A stretch of DNA of 64,000 nt. Source: Anaerolineae bacterium. Its GTDB lineage: Bacteria; Chloroflexota; Anaerolineae; Aggregatilineales; UBA2796. The position numbers and the translations under genes were made by a program. Position 1 is the stretch's first letter, and each line of letters starts with the position of its first letter. A model generated the notes under the pieces. That model was not told the DNA's origin, did no database searches, and worked only from the letters and a program-made list of their open reading frames with translations. The DNA lies in contig JAHBVJ010000018.1 of assembly GCA_019637615.1 (NCBI GenBank), positions 1 through 64,000 on the forward strand. The letters run 5' to 3'. Positions 8,179 to 16,603 of the stretch are shown one piece after another.

Positions 8179-9276
8179 CTACACATACATCTTGAGCTTC
8201 AGGAAGTCTTGGCGCAGTGTTTCCTTTTGCGTGGCGCTGTAGAGCACCACAGCGGGATGGAACAGCGGCACGACATGGATTTCGCCATAGGGCATCTTGG
8301 TTTTGATCAGTTTGCCGTGATTCTGGGTGATGGTCTGGCGCTGTTCGGGCAGATCGAGCTTCTTGAGGATGTACTGCATGGCGAAGCGCCCTAGCGTGCA
8401 GATGACGGCAGGCTGGATAATGTCCAAGATGCGATCCAAGAAAGGCGCGTAAAACTCGATTTCGGCAGGAACTGGATCGCGTTTTTCAGGCGGACGGTCG
8501 TGCAAGAGGTTGGTGACGTAGACATCTTCGCGGTGAAGGTTGATTTCCCTGAGCATTTCCGCCAAGATGTCGCCGGAGGGGCCGACGAAGGGGCGACCTT
8601 GCTCGACTTCGGCTTTACCGGGGGCTTCCCCGATGAAGATCAGATTGGCGTCGGGGTTGCCTTCGCCCAAGACCGGAATATAGCCGTTCTCCATGCGCAT
8701 CTGATAGAGAGGGGAGTTGGTGGACTTCACAAGTTCCTCACGCAAGGTGCGGAGCGCCGTCGCTTTCTTCCTAGCAAGGGCGCTGTCGGTGCGTTGTTCT
8801 TTGAACGAGGTGTTGACAGGTACCAGCTCCTTGAGCGATTTGGCGAGACGTTCCACATCGGCCTTGAAGCGGTTATGGCTGATCTCGAAAGCATTGCGGC
8901 GCGCCAACAGCTTGATGTCGTCGGGCAGCGAGTCCGGGTTGGGCATTTGCGCACGTCCAACCAAAAGCGGAATGACGATTTTGCCGTGCTTGAGAGCAGT
9001 TGCCAGCTCGATGCGCACGAAGTCGTTCCAGAGATCTAGCCGCCGCTGCCCGTTGGCGTCGGCGGAGTCCAGCCAGTGAGGGCCGATAACCGCGAGAAAT
9101 ACATCGCATTGGGCTACGGCGTTTTCCAGCGTTTCCACAAAGTCTTGTCCGGGTTTGATGGCCTCAATGTCCATAAAAATATCGCCGCGCTCGAAGAGTT
9201 CCGTAAGGTGATCATATAAGCGCCCAACATAGCCTTCGCTATCTTGCCGACGATAATTGATGAAAATCCGGCTCAT
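8179..9276 (-). CDS. TIR domain fused to a uracil-DNA-glycosylase-like domain
   Basis: A 365-residue protein. Residues 1-152 are a TIR domain: IFINYRRQDS at the start, the MDIEAIKPGQDF loop, DVFLAVIGPHW, and a Glu (E90) in the WNDFVRIE helix where TIR NADases carry their catalytic Glu. Residues about 175-365 match family 4 uracil-DNA glycosylases: LGEGNPDANLIFIGEAPG (active-site GEAPG at 216-220), QGRPFVGPSG, DVYVTN and the second motif FHPAVVL. The four cysteines that bind the 4Fe-4S cluster in family 4 enzymes are replaced (by S185, S188, D260, Y276), so this is a cluster-free derivative. It lies 13 bases after the kinase-WD40 gene in the same direction. A DNA-sensing or anti-phage role is possible but is inference. 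Confidence 0.92.
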   Translation of the reverse strand: MSRIFINYRRQDSEGYVGRLYDHLTELFERGDIFMDIEAIKPGQDFVETLENAVAQCDVFLAVIGPHWLDSADANGQRRLDLWNDFVRIELATALKHGKIVIPLLVGRAQMPNPDSLPDDIKLLARRNAFEISHNRFKADVERLAKSLKELVPVNTSFKEQRTDSALARKKATALRTLREELVKSTNSPLYQMRMENGYIPVLGEGNPDANLIFIGEAPGKAEVEQGRPFVGPSGDILAEMLREINLHREDVYVTNLLHDRPPEKRDPVPAEIEFYAPFLDRILDIIQPAVICTLGRFAMQYILKKLDLPEQRQTITQNHGKLIKTKMPYGEIHVVPLFHPAVVLYSATQKETLRQDFLKLKMYV

Positions 9277-9289
9277 ACTCCCTCAACTT

Positions 9290-12200
9290 CTATTGCGTTG
9301 GTTCTGGAATGCCATACAAGCGAACCGTGCCATCCCACGCTGACGACGCGATGAGTAATCCATCCGAGCTGAAGGCAACATCGGTCAGGCCGAACCCGTG
9401 CCCGCGCAGTCTGGTGATCTCCTGCCCGGTGGAGACATCGATCAGGCGGATGGTGCTATCCACATTGCCCGCCGCCAGTATGCTCCCATCGGGGCTAAAG
9501 GCTACGCTGCTGAACCACTCTTGCGGATCGGCATCTACCCAGATCGAGCGCCCGCTGGCAACATCCCAGATGCGCACGGTGCGATCACCACCCGCCGTAG
9601 CAAGCAACTTGCCATCGTGGGAAAAGGCCACGCCGCGAATCCCGCCGGAATGTCCGGTGAGCGTGTTGATCAGCTTGCCAGTCGCGACATCCCACAGGCG
9701 CACCGTCGCATCATCGCTGACAGAGGCCAGCAGTTTGCCATCGGGACTAAAGGCGACATCCCAGATCAAGCCAGTGTGCCCCACCAGCGGGTCATGCAGG
9801 GTATTGGTCGCGACATCCCATATGTAGACGTTGTTCGTCTCACCGGGCATCGGGAAGACGCTGGCGGCAACCAAGCTATCATCGGGGCTGACCGCGACGC
9901 TGGAAATGTAGGGACTTGTGCGCACGAAGGTGGCTTCGGTCTTGCCCGTCATCGGGTCGATCCAGAAAACACGATCTCCGCCACCAGTGTACGCGATGTG
10001 GTTGCCTGAGTTACCAGCGGCGACACCCGTTCCCCAGCCCGGTAATGATTCTGACACAGACTGCAAGGTCTTGGTCTTCCAATTCCATATACGTGCGGTG
10101 CGATCAAAATTGGCGGTCACGAGCAACTGGGTATTGGGGATAAAAGTCACCGCGTTCACCCATGACGCATACCCCTGAATGACCACTTCGGATTGTTTGC
10201 TGGCAAGGTTCCATTTCCGCACGGTGCCGTCCATGCTGCCGGAGAGCAACTCGGTGCCATCGGGACTAAAGGCGGCTGCCCAGACTTGCGCCGTGTGGCC
10301 TTCCAGCTTGCTGATTAGCTGACCTGTACGCGCATTCCAGATTTTAACGCTGTTATCCCAACTGGCGGAGGCGATCTGCGAGCCATCGGGGCTGTATTTG
10401 ACGCTCCAGACCTGATTGTCGTGCTGCAAGGTCAAGACTGTTTGCTGCGTTTGCATATCCCAAACGCGCACGGTGCCATCAGTGCTGGCGGAGGCGACCT
10501 GCGTACCCTGTGGATTGACGGCGACGCTCATGATCTGCTGCGTATGACCGCTCATCACCGCAACGTTTTGTCCGGTCGCCAAATCCCAGACGCGCACGGT
10601 GGCATCGATAGCACCGGAGACGACCTGTTTGCCATCGGGCGTGAAGGCGACTGCCCACGGGCGTTCCGTATGTCCCGTCATTTTCAGGATGGCGTTGCCA
10701 GTCGCAAGGTCGAAGACTCTGACGGTTTTGTCGGCGGTCGCGGCGGCAACCAAAGTGCCATCGGGGCTAAAGGCTGCCCCCGTCACGGCAGCCACGAAAT
10801 CGGAGAGCGTCTGAATAAGCTCGCCACTGTGGACACTGTAAATGAAGACTTTGCCATCTTCCCCTGCCGAGCCTAATAATTGGCTGTCGGCGCTGAAGAA
10901 GACCTCGCGCACGAGCGCGGTGTGATCGGTGAAGGTGAACAGCGGCGTTGAGAAGTCGTTGGCGTTGTACTCGATGACACCGAACTCACCGCCGATGGCG
11001 ACTAGGTTGCCATCCGGCGACCATGCCACGCTGTTGAGCGTGCCGCGCTCAAGTTGACCGATATTTTTGACGTAGAGCGCATTGTCTTTCGTGATTGGCC
11101 CGACGGGAACAGGTGTTGGCGTTAGCGTGAGCGTCGGTGAGGGCGTCACCGTGATTGTCGGGGTATCGGTCGGCGTCTCGGTGGGAGATGGCGTGAAGGT
11201 CAACGTGACCGTCGCGGTGGGCGTGTCCGAGGGAATGGGCGTAGCCGTCGGCGTTTTGGTAAAGGAAGCCTCGACCACTGCCGTTTGAGTCTGATTGGCC
11301 TGCGCGGCAGCAAGGAGTGCTTCGGTAGTTGCCGTGAGATTGGGGGTGGGCGTGGATGAGGCCGTTTCGGTGGGCGTGATGGTTGGCGTCTGGGTGAATG
11401 ACGCGACCGCGTTGGCTGTCTGCGTGAAGCCCGCTACCGAGGTGAGGGCGGCAAGCACCTGTGTATCTTCGGTGTTCGTCGGCGTGGCGGTCGGTGGCTG
11501 CCCCGTGTTGGTCAGCGTTGCCAGCTCGATCAAAGTTGGCGTAATTTGCGCTTGAAGCGTCTGCGTGATGGCATTCGCTACGTTGGTTTGCGCCAAGGCG
11601 ACGGCTTGCGCGGTGCCGGTGGCTTGCGAATTGGTGTTGTTATTGTTCAGTAGCACAAAGCCGATCCCGCCGACGATCAGCAGGGCAATCACGGCGATGG
11701 CGGCGACGAGTGGCACGCGATTGCGAGAAGCGGCGATGGTGGCTGGTCGGCGCGCGGCGCTCACATCGAGCGGCGCGGTCATGTCTGGGGAAGGGGCGGG
11801 CGCGGCACGTTCCGTCCGAGCGGCACCGATACTCGTCTGCGGGCGTGGCGTAATCTGGCTAGGAATGGGCAGACTCGAACTAGATGCCATGATTTGACTG
11901 CGCATGGCATGGCGCAAGTCCCGCGCCAGATCGGAGGCACGCTGATAGCGATCATCGGGATTTTTGGCTAAAGCCCGATCCAGCACCGCCATGACACTTT
12001 CCGGCGTGTCGGGGCGGAAGGTGGTGATGGGCGGAGGAGCCTCGAAAATGTGCTTGTGCATCAAGGCGAACGGCGTGTCCGACTTGAAGGGCACTTCGCC
12101 CGCGATCATCTCGTAAATAATGGTGCCAAACGCGTAGACATCGGAACGCGAATCGATCTGCGAACCGTGCCACTGTTCGGGCGACATATACGTCGGCGTG

Positions 12201-12736
12201 CCCATCACGATGCCGGACTGCGTGAGGTTGGGATTATCAGAATTGAGCAGTTTGGCGATCCCGAAGTCGGTCAGCAGGGCATTGCCGCGCGCATCGAGCA
12301 GAATATTAGCAGGCTTGAGATCGCGGTGAACGACGCCAAGCTCGTGCGCATAATCGAGCGCATCGGCTATCTGATCGGTCATGCGGATGATGCGATCAAA
12401 CGATAATTTCTCGCGCTGCACCAGTTCTTGAAGACTGCCGCCCGTCATCAACTGCATGACGAGGTAGGCGAAATCGCGTTCCTTGCCGTAGTCAAACAGC
12501 TTGACGATGTGCGGATGATCGAGCGAGGCGATGGTCTGCGCTTCGCGCTCGAAGCGAATGAGAAATTCAGGATTCTGGGCGAGGCCGGGGGCGATTAGCT
12601 TGATCGCGACATCACGCCCGACCGAGGCTTGACGCGCACGGCAAACGGTCGCCATGCCGCCCTGCCCCAAAATACCCGTGATCGTGTACTGTCCGATCTG
12701 TTGCCCGATTAGATTTGCGTTATTGCGATCAGTCAT
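9290..12736 (-). CDS. Membrane Ser/Thr protein kinase with 14 WD40 repeats
   Basis: About 1148 residues from the ATG at 12736 (MTDRNNANLIG); an upstream in-frame ATG at 12847 adds 37 atypical hydrophobic residues and is not favoured. The order is: PknB-type kinase (glycine loop LGQGGMATV, VAIKL lysine, HRDLKPANILL catalytic loop, DFGIAKL, GTPTYMSPEQ), a basic/Ala linker, one transmembrane helix (VPLVAAIAVIALLIVGG), a Thr/Pro-rich stalk of about 170 residues, then 14 WD40 units ending in variants of VRVWDL, enough for two seven-bladed propellers. The kinase faces the cytoplasm and the propellers should be outside. It is the first gene of the operon with TIR-UDG, the small membrane protein, MFS and phosphatase. 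Substrates are unknown. Confidence 0.95.
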   Translation of the reverse strand: MTDRNNANLIGQQIGQYTITGILGQGGMATVCRARQASVGRDVAIKLIAPGLAQNPEFLIRFEREAQTIASLDHPHIVKLFDYGKERDFAYLVMQLMTGGSLQELVQREKLSFDRIIRMTDQIADALDYAHELGVVHRDLKPANILLDARGNALLTDFGIAKLLNSDNPNLTQSGIVMGTPTYMSPEQWHGSQIDSRSDVYAFGTIIYEMIAGEVPFKSDTPFALMHKHIFEAPPPITTFRPDTPESVMAVLDRALAKNPDDRYQRASDLARDLRHAMRSQIMASSSSLPIPSQITPRPQTSIGAARTERAAPAPSPDMTAPLDVSAARRPATIAASRNRVPLVAAIAVIALLIVGGIGFVLLNNNNTNSQATGTAQAVALAQTNVANAITQTLQAQITPTLIELATLTNTGQPPTATPTNTEDTQVLAALTSVAGFTQTANAVASFTQTPTITPTETASSTPTPNLTATTEALLAAAQANQTQTAVVEASFTKTPTATPIPSDTPTATVTLTFTPSPTETPTDTPTITVTPSPTLTLTPTPVPVGPITKDNALYVKNIGQLERGTLNSVAWSPDGNLVAIGGEFGVIEYNANDFSTPLFTFTDHTALVREVFFSADSQLLGSAGEDGKVFIYSVHSGELIQTLSDFVAAVTGAAFSPDGTLVAAATADKTVRVFDLATGNAILKMTGHTERPWAVAFTPDGKQVVSGAIDATVRVWDLATGQNVAVMSGHTQQIMSVAVNPQGTQVASASTDGTVRVWDMQTQQTVLTLQHDNQVWSVKYSPDGSQIASASWDNSVKIWNARTGQLISKLEGHTAQVWAAAFSPDGTELLSGSMDGTVRKWNLASKQSEVVIQGYASWVNAVTFIPNTQLLVTANFDRTARIWNWKTKTLQSVSESLPGWGTGVAAGNSGNHIAYTGGGDRVFWIDPMTGKTEATFVRTSPYISSVAVSPDDSLVAASVFPMPGETNNVYIWDVATNTLHDPLVGHTGLIWDVAFSPDGKLLASVSDDATVRLWDVATGKLINTLTGHSGGIRGVAFSHDGKLLATAGGDRTVRIWDVASGRSIWVDADPQEWFSSVAFSPDGSILAAGNVDSTIRLIDVSTGQEITRLRGHGFGLTDVAFSSDGLLIASSAWDGTVRLYGIPEPTQ

Positions 12737-12939
12737 AGTCTTCTGCCATGCTTCCCAAAACCAGCTATCCAGTAAACACCAAGTATCCGAATGATACAAC
12801 TCGATCAACAGCGGCAGACTAAGCGTGCAGCTTTCGGCAGCCAGCAAAGCAATCGTGTGTCCAGCGTCCAGCCCCGTGGAACGGTATGCAAAGCAATGAT
12901 AGCACGTTGAGGCAAATGGTGTCGGTTAAGGGAAGCTTA

Positions 12940-14358
12940 TCATTTGCCATCCAAGGTGAGCAGAAACGCTCTGGCATCCTCTAGCATGGGATGCTGCACA
13001 TTCAGCCGCGCCAAGCGATTGCGTACTTTGACGGTGCGGCTGCGCGCACTGACGAGATCGCCATTCAGTTTATCGATCTGTGCCATGTTGAACTGTGCGC
13101 GAACGGCGTTGCTGGTCGCCCATTCCTCATCTACTGCTAAAATCGCTTGAAACTGCGCTTCAGCCTGTTTGACTTCGCCAACCTTCATGTAGCCCACCCC
13201 AAGCCGATTGATGAGCATAAAACCATCGACGTTCAAGTTCAGGCCGTAGTAGCTGAGGGCTTGTTGATAGTAGTCGATGGCCTTAGACGCGCCCAACTTG
13301 GCGTCGTGCAGCGCAATGTCACCCGCGATCATCTTCACGCGGTTGAGGATGACAGGCCGACACTGCGTATGCTCGATGCTCCCCATCGTACGGTGCGCTT
13401 CTTCGAGCTGGCGAAGGTCGCCTTCGCGCAGGTAGCGCTGAAGATGGACGCGGGCTAACCACGCCTTGGCTAGGACGACGAGTTCGGTGGCGTCGGTGCC
13501 TTTCTCTAGCAACCGTTCCGCGATATGCAGCCCTCTGGTGATCTGGTCTTCGGCCTGGCGAAGCTGATCCAATTCAAGGTGAATCCAGCCCAGTGCGTCG
13601 ATACGCAAAATGGCTTCTTCCCACTGACGGTTGGGTAAAGCGCTGGCGGCATCGGCGGCAAGGCCGGAGAAGAGGAGACGGTCGCTGTACAACATGCGAT
13701 CATCCATGTAATGCACGAGCAGCAGCACCAACTCGATGAGGAGTTCTTGCTTTTCTTGCGCCACCCACGTCAAGACTTGCTTGATGGTCTTCCACTCGCG
13801 GTCAAGGATGATGATCGAGACGCGGTCGGTGTTGTCGAAATCCCAGTAACGGTCGCGCGATCTGCCCCGCACGAGTTGATCGGTTAGGAAGCGCAAGACA
13901 AAATCGCCGTACTGCTGCCGCAGTTGATCGAGCACCTTACGCATCTCTTCAAGCTGCGTGCCGAAATTCAAATAGATGCCGTGTCGCAGGCAAGCGTTGA
14001 TCAATTCCTGTTCAGGAAAAAAGCGTTTGATACGTTCGATCAGCCCTTCGAATTCTTTGTAGGGCATGGGAACGCGCACGATGAGGTCGATCACCTCGTC
14101 GGCGGTGCAGCGCGTATCCGAGGGAATATCGACCGAGAAGACGGTGATCAGGGCTTCCAAGACAGCCGGATCAATGTTTGGACGGCGCTCCGCATGATAC
14201 AGGAACAGATTGCCGAAGTTATCGGGACTGATCGGGACGGGCGAACGGAGCTGCATCCGATTGGCAATATAGCTAATCTTGAGATCAGCCCTGTCAATCC
14301 ACGTATTCACGATTTTCTGGATAGCTACCTTGTCGGGATTATCTGGCTGCCGCTTCAT
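12940..14358 (-). CDS. TPR-like protein with N-terminal helical domain, possible regulator
   Basis: The ATG at 14358 has GACGGAG about 7 bases upstream and is preferred over the TTG at 14373. The first 90 residues are helical and resemble the XRE-type DNA-binding front of Chloroflexota/Actinobacteria TPR regulators (IANRMQLRSPVPISPDNFGNL; ERRPNIDPAVLEALITVF), but I cannot identify a definite helix-turn-helix. The remainder is alpha-helical with tetratricopeptide-like pairs (GWIHLELDQLRQAEDQITRGL; INRLGVGYMKVGEVKQAEAQF). No NTPase domain is present. A 16-bp perfect palindrome overlaps its ribosome-binding site, suggesting autoregulation. It lies upstream of the kinase-WD40 operon in the same direction (about 200-base gap). 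Confidence 0.75.
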   Translation of the reverse strand: MKRQPDNPDKVAIQKIVNTWIDRADLKISYIANRMQLRSPVPISPDNFGNLFLYHAERRPNIDPAVLEALITVFSVDIPSDTRCTADEVIDLIVRVPMPYKEFEGLIERIKRFFPEQELINACLRHGIYLNFGTQLEEMRKVLDQLRQQYGDFVLRFLTDQLVRGRSRDRYWDFDNTDRVSIIILDREWKTIKQVLTWVAQEKQELLIELVLLLVHYMDDRMLYSDRLLFSGLAADAASALPNRQWEEAILRIDALGWIHLELDQLRQAEDQITRGLHIAERLLEKGTDATELVVLAKAWLARVHLQRYLREGDLRQLEEAHRTMGSIEHTQCRPVILNRVKMIAGDIALHDAKLGASKAIDYYQQALSYYGLNLNVDGFMLINRLGVGYMKVGEVKQAEAQFQAILAVDEEWATSNAVRAQFNMAQIDKLNGDLVSARSRTVKVRNRLARLNVQHPMLEDARAFLLTLDGK

Positions 14359-14366
14359 GCAAAACT

Positions 14367-14382
14367 CCGTCAAATTTGACGG
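14367..14382. promoter_or_regulatory. 16-bp perfect palindrome over a ribosome-binding site
   Basis: CCGTCAAATTTGACGG lies 9 to 24 bases upstream of the ATG at 14358, and its last bases form part of the Shine-Dalgarno. It is a typical dimeric operator shape and could also be an RNA hairpin masking the site. Confidence 0.5.
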
Positions 14383-14732
14383 AAATTATCCTCAGGAATG
14401 TCATCAATTCAATATGTACTTTCGTATATTATGACAAGTACGCCGGACAACGAAGGTCTAGCCAGCGTTCTACACGTTATAGTGCCTAACAACTCCGGCT
14501 TATTGTGTACACCCGATGAGAAGATTTTGCCGCATAACAACGGGCGATCCGCGTGATGGGACAAGTTGTGAATTGCAATAGATGGCGCAATAATATTCCT
14601 TCATTGCGCTCAATCTTCTCGGGAGCACAATTTGGACACGCATTGCGGAAAGGAGAAGAAACCACCTTATTGGGATACCTGCTGTTCCCCTGTAGATTCA
14701 ACGTCGTACACTTATACCGTGAGGAGAAACCG
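14383..14732. other. Divergent promoter region
   Basis: Gene-free DNA between the TPR gene (minus) and the sugar-binding protein (plus). On the plus strand TTGTGA (14566-14571), 17 bases and AATAAT (14589-14594) form a plausible promoter. An inverted repeat GCGCAAT...ATTGCGC lies over the -10. On the minus strand TTCGTT, 17 bases, TAATAT is a weaker candidate for the TPR gene. Confidence 0.5.
14585..14609. promoter_or_regulatory. Inverted repeat over the sugar-ABC promoter
   Basis: GCGCAAT (14585-14591) and ATTGCGC (14603-14609) are separated by 11 bases and overlap the predicted -10 of the sugar-binding-protein gene. This is a candidate operator for a sugar-responsive repressor; no such regulator gene is in the window. 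Confidence 0.4.
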
Positions 14733-16004
14733 ATGAAGAGATTATTTACCGCGATTATGTTGGTAGCGCTCGTGCTCAGTGCAGCGGGCACGCTCCACAC
14801 TCGCGCAGCAGACGTCACCTTGACCATCGAGAGCTGGCGTAACGACGACCTGACTATCTGGCAAGACAAGATCATCCCCGCCTTTGAAGCCGCGAATCCG
14901 GGCATCAAGGTTGTGTTCTCGCCCACCGCACCGACGGAATATAACGCCGCGCTGAACACCAAGCTCGAAGGTGGCACAGCTGGTGACTTGATCACCTGCC
15001 GTCCGTTCGACGCCTCGTTGGGTCTATTCCAGAAGGGCTACCTCGCCAGCTTGAACGACTTGCCGGGTATGGATAACTTCAGTGATGTCGCCAAGAGCGC
15101 GTGGATCACTGACGACGGCAAGGATGTCTTCTGCGTCCCGATGGCGTCCGTGATTCACGGCTTCATCTACAACATGGACATCTTCAAGGAATTGAACCTG
15201 TCCGTCCCGACGACGGAATCCGAGTTCTTCAAGGTGCTCGACGCGATCAAGGCCAATGGCAACTACGTGCCGTTGGTCATGGGCACGGTTGACCAGTGGG
15301 AAGCCGCCACGATGGGCTACCAGAACATCGGCCCCAACTTCTGGAAGGGCGAGGAAGGCCGTCTGGGTCTGATCGCTGGCACCGCCAAGTACAATGAGGG
15401 CGGCTTCCTGCAAGCGTGGGAATCACTCGCCAAGTGGAAGGATTACCTTGGTGACGGCTATCAGGCGCAGAAGTACTCTGACTCGCAGGTACTGTTCGCC
15501 AGCGGCAAAGGTGCAATCTATCCGGCGGGTTCGTGGGACATCTCGACGTTCCGCGCGCAGGCCAGTTTCGAACTGGGTGCCTTCAAGCCATATACGCCTG
15601 ATGGTGCGTCTGAATGCTACATCAGCGACCACACCGACATCGCGATCGGTTTGAATGCCAAGAGTCCGAATGCTGACGCCGCCAAGACGTTCCTGACTTG
15701 GGTCGCCTCCTCGGAATTCGCGGACATCTATTCGAACGCGCTGCCCGGTTTCTTCACGCTGAACTCCAAGGCTGACGTGAAACTGACCGACTCGCTGGCG
15801 CAGACCTTTGTCGATTGGCGTAAGGAATGCAAGTCCACCATCCGCACGGCTTACCAGATCCTTTCGCGCGGGGAACCGAACAACGAAAACGATCTGTGGG
15901 CTGCCAGCGCCAAGCTCCTGAACGGCGAAATGACCGCCAAGGAAGCCGCCGACATGGTGCAGAGCGGACTCGAGAAGTGGTACGAGCCACAAATGAAGAA
16001 ATAA
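14733..16004 (+). CDS. Sugar ABC transporter substrate-binding protein
   Basis: 423 residues from the ATG preceded by GAGGAGA; the longer in-frame extension to 14553 is leader sequence. A Sec signal peptide (MKRLFTAIMLVALVLSAAG, cleavage near HTRA-ADV) is not a lipobox, unlike many Gram-positive binding proteins. The mature part follows the MalE/UgpB-like family 1 pattern: VTLTIESWR, IIPAFEAANPGIKVVFSPTAP, then FASGKGAIYPAGSWDIS and FLTWVASSEFADIYSN. It captures a sugar, probably a glucoside or oligosaccharide, for the two permeases downstream. Two tandem hairpins follow its stop, which should protect its mRNA and raise it above the permeases. Confidence 0.93.
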   Translation: MKRLFTAIMLVALVLSAAGTLHTRAADVTLTIESWRNDDLTIWQDKIIPAFEAANPGIKVVFSPTAPTEYNAALNTKLEGGTAGDLITCRPFDASLGLFQKGYLASLNDLPGMDNFSDVAKSAWITDDGKDVFCVPMASVIHGFIYNMDIFKELNLSVPTTESEFFKVLDAIKANGNYVPLVMGTVDQWEAATMGYQNIGPNFWKGEEGRLGLIAGTAKYNEGGFLQAWESLAKWKDYLGDGYQAQKYSDSQVLFASGKGAIYPAGSWDISTFRAQASFELGAFKPYTPDGASECYISDHTDIAIGLNAKSPNADAAKTFLTWVASSEFADIYSNALPGFFTLNSKADVKLTDSLAQTFVDWRKECKSTIRTAYQILSRGEPNNENDLWAASAKLLNGEMTAKEAADMVQSGLEKWYEPQMKK

Positions 16005-16032
16005 GGTTGGGTACATCGCTCAACTATAGGGA

Positions 16033-16091
16033 TGCGTCAGGCTCATGCTGACGCACCGCAAGTCACGGATGGTCGCGAGACCGTCCGTGAC
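16033..16091 (+). terminator. Tandem hairpins after the binding-protein gene
   Basis: First hairpin: 8-bp stem TGCGTCAG/CTGACGCA (16033-16055). Second: 13-bp stem (16062-16074 with 16079-16091, one G-T pair) with a GCGA tetraloop. No U-run follows, so they fit an mRNA-stabilising or partial-termination role as in malE-malF-type operons. Confidence 0.55.
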
Positions 16092-16148
16092 ACGTACTTA
16101 TTAACCTCAGTTTTGTATAGATTACACGGTAACATCGATAGCATCGCT

Positions 16149-16520
16149 CGACGTTGATGGTGTTTAAGAAAATGAGCAGGCAAACGAGGATTCGTCGGCA
16201 ACGTCCGCCGAAACAAAACCCGGTGATAATGGTGTTTAAGAAATTAGTCAGGCAAATGATCCCCGACAATGAATTGTCGGGCTTACCCTACGAAGTCCCT
16301 TCGGGACTCAAGAAAATGCGTTGACGTGCGCAGCGTATTCCTGCCTTATTTTTTGAAAGACCGTAAATGGGTTGTGCATACAAGGCCAAGGTAAGCGTGA
16401 CGCGACAGATGCGTAGTCCTGTATTATTTTCAACAAGGCCATAAACGTCAGGCTTAGAGAATAAAGCTGCGGGACTCATTCATAGCAGCATAGATGATTT
16501 TGTAAGCAATAGCGCGTTGA
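16149..16520. repeat. Dispersed hairpin repeat, copy B
   Basis: Homologous in order to copy A: GGTGTTTAAGAAA blocks at about 16157 and 16231, stem-loop CCCGACAA/TTGTCGGG (16262-16281), AGTCCC/GGGACT (16294-16308), ATAAACGTCAGGCTTAGAGA, GGGACTCA, and the end block GATGATTTTGTAAGCAATAG. It is somewhat longer than copy A in its middle part. It interrupts an otherwise standard sugar ABC operon. Confidence 0.75.
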
Positions 16521-16603
16521 TGTCCGCTAGTGGCATCCGAAACTCAGGTTTATTACACTAATAGTGCCTTGACACCAGACAATCATTTTATTGAGGGCAA
16601 CCG

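Larger units (their letters stand above)
16005..16603. other. Gap between binding protein and permeases: hairpins plus repeat
   Basis: Holds two hairpins (16033-16055; 16062-16091), then copy B of the dispersed repeat (16149-16520), then a short stretch with TTGACA (16569-16574) but no convincing -10 before the permease start. No gene is supported here. Confidence 0.7.

Noticed and set aside
11082..11555. Plus-strand Val/Gly-rich open frames
   Set aside because: They are antisense to the Thr/Pro stalk of the kinase; the repetitive composition is a by-product.
12737..12847. 37-residue N-terminal extension of the kinase-WD40 protein
   Set aside because: The kinase domain begins just after the ATG at 12736; the extension is hydrophobic and unlike kinase N-termini.
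16288..16479. Short frames within repeat copy B
   Set aside because: Not conserved as frames between copies A and B; they arise from the hairpin sequences.
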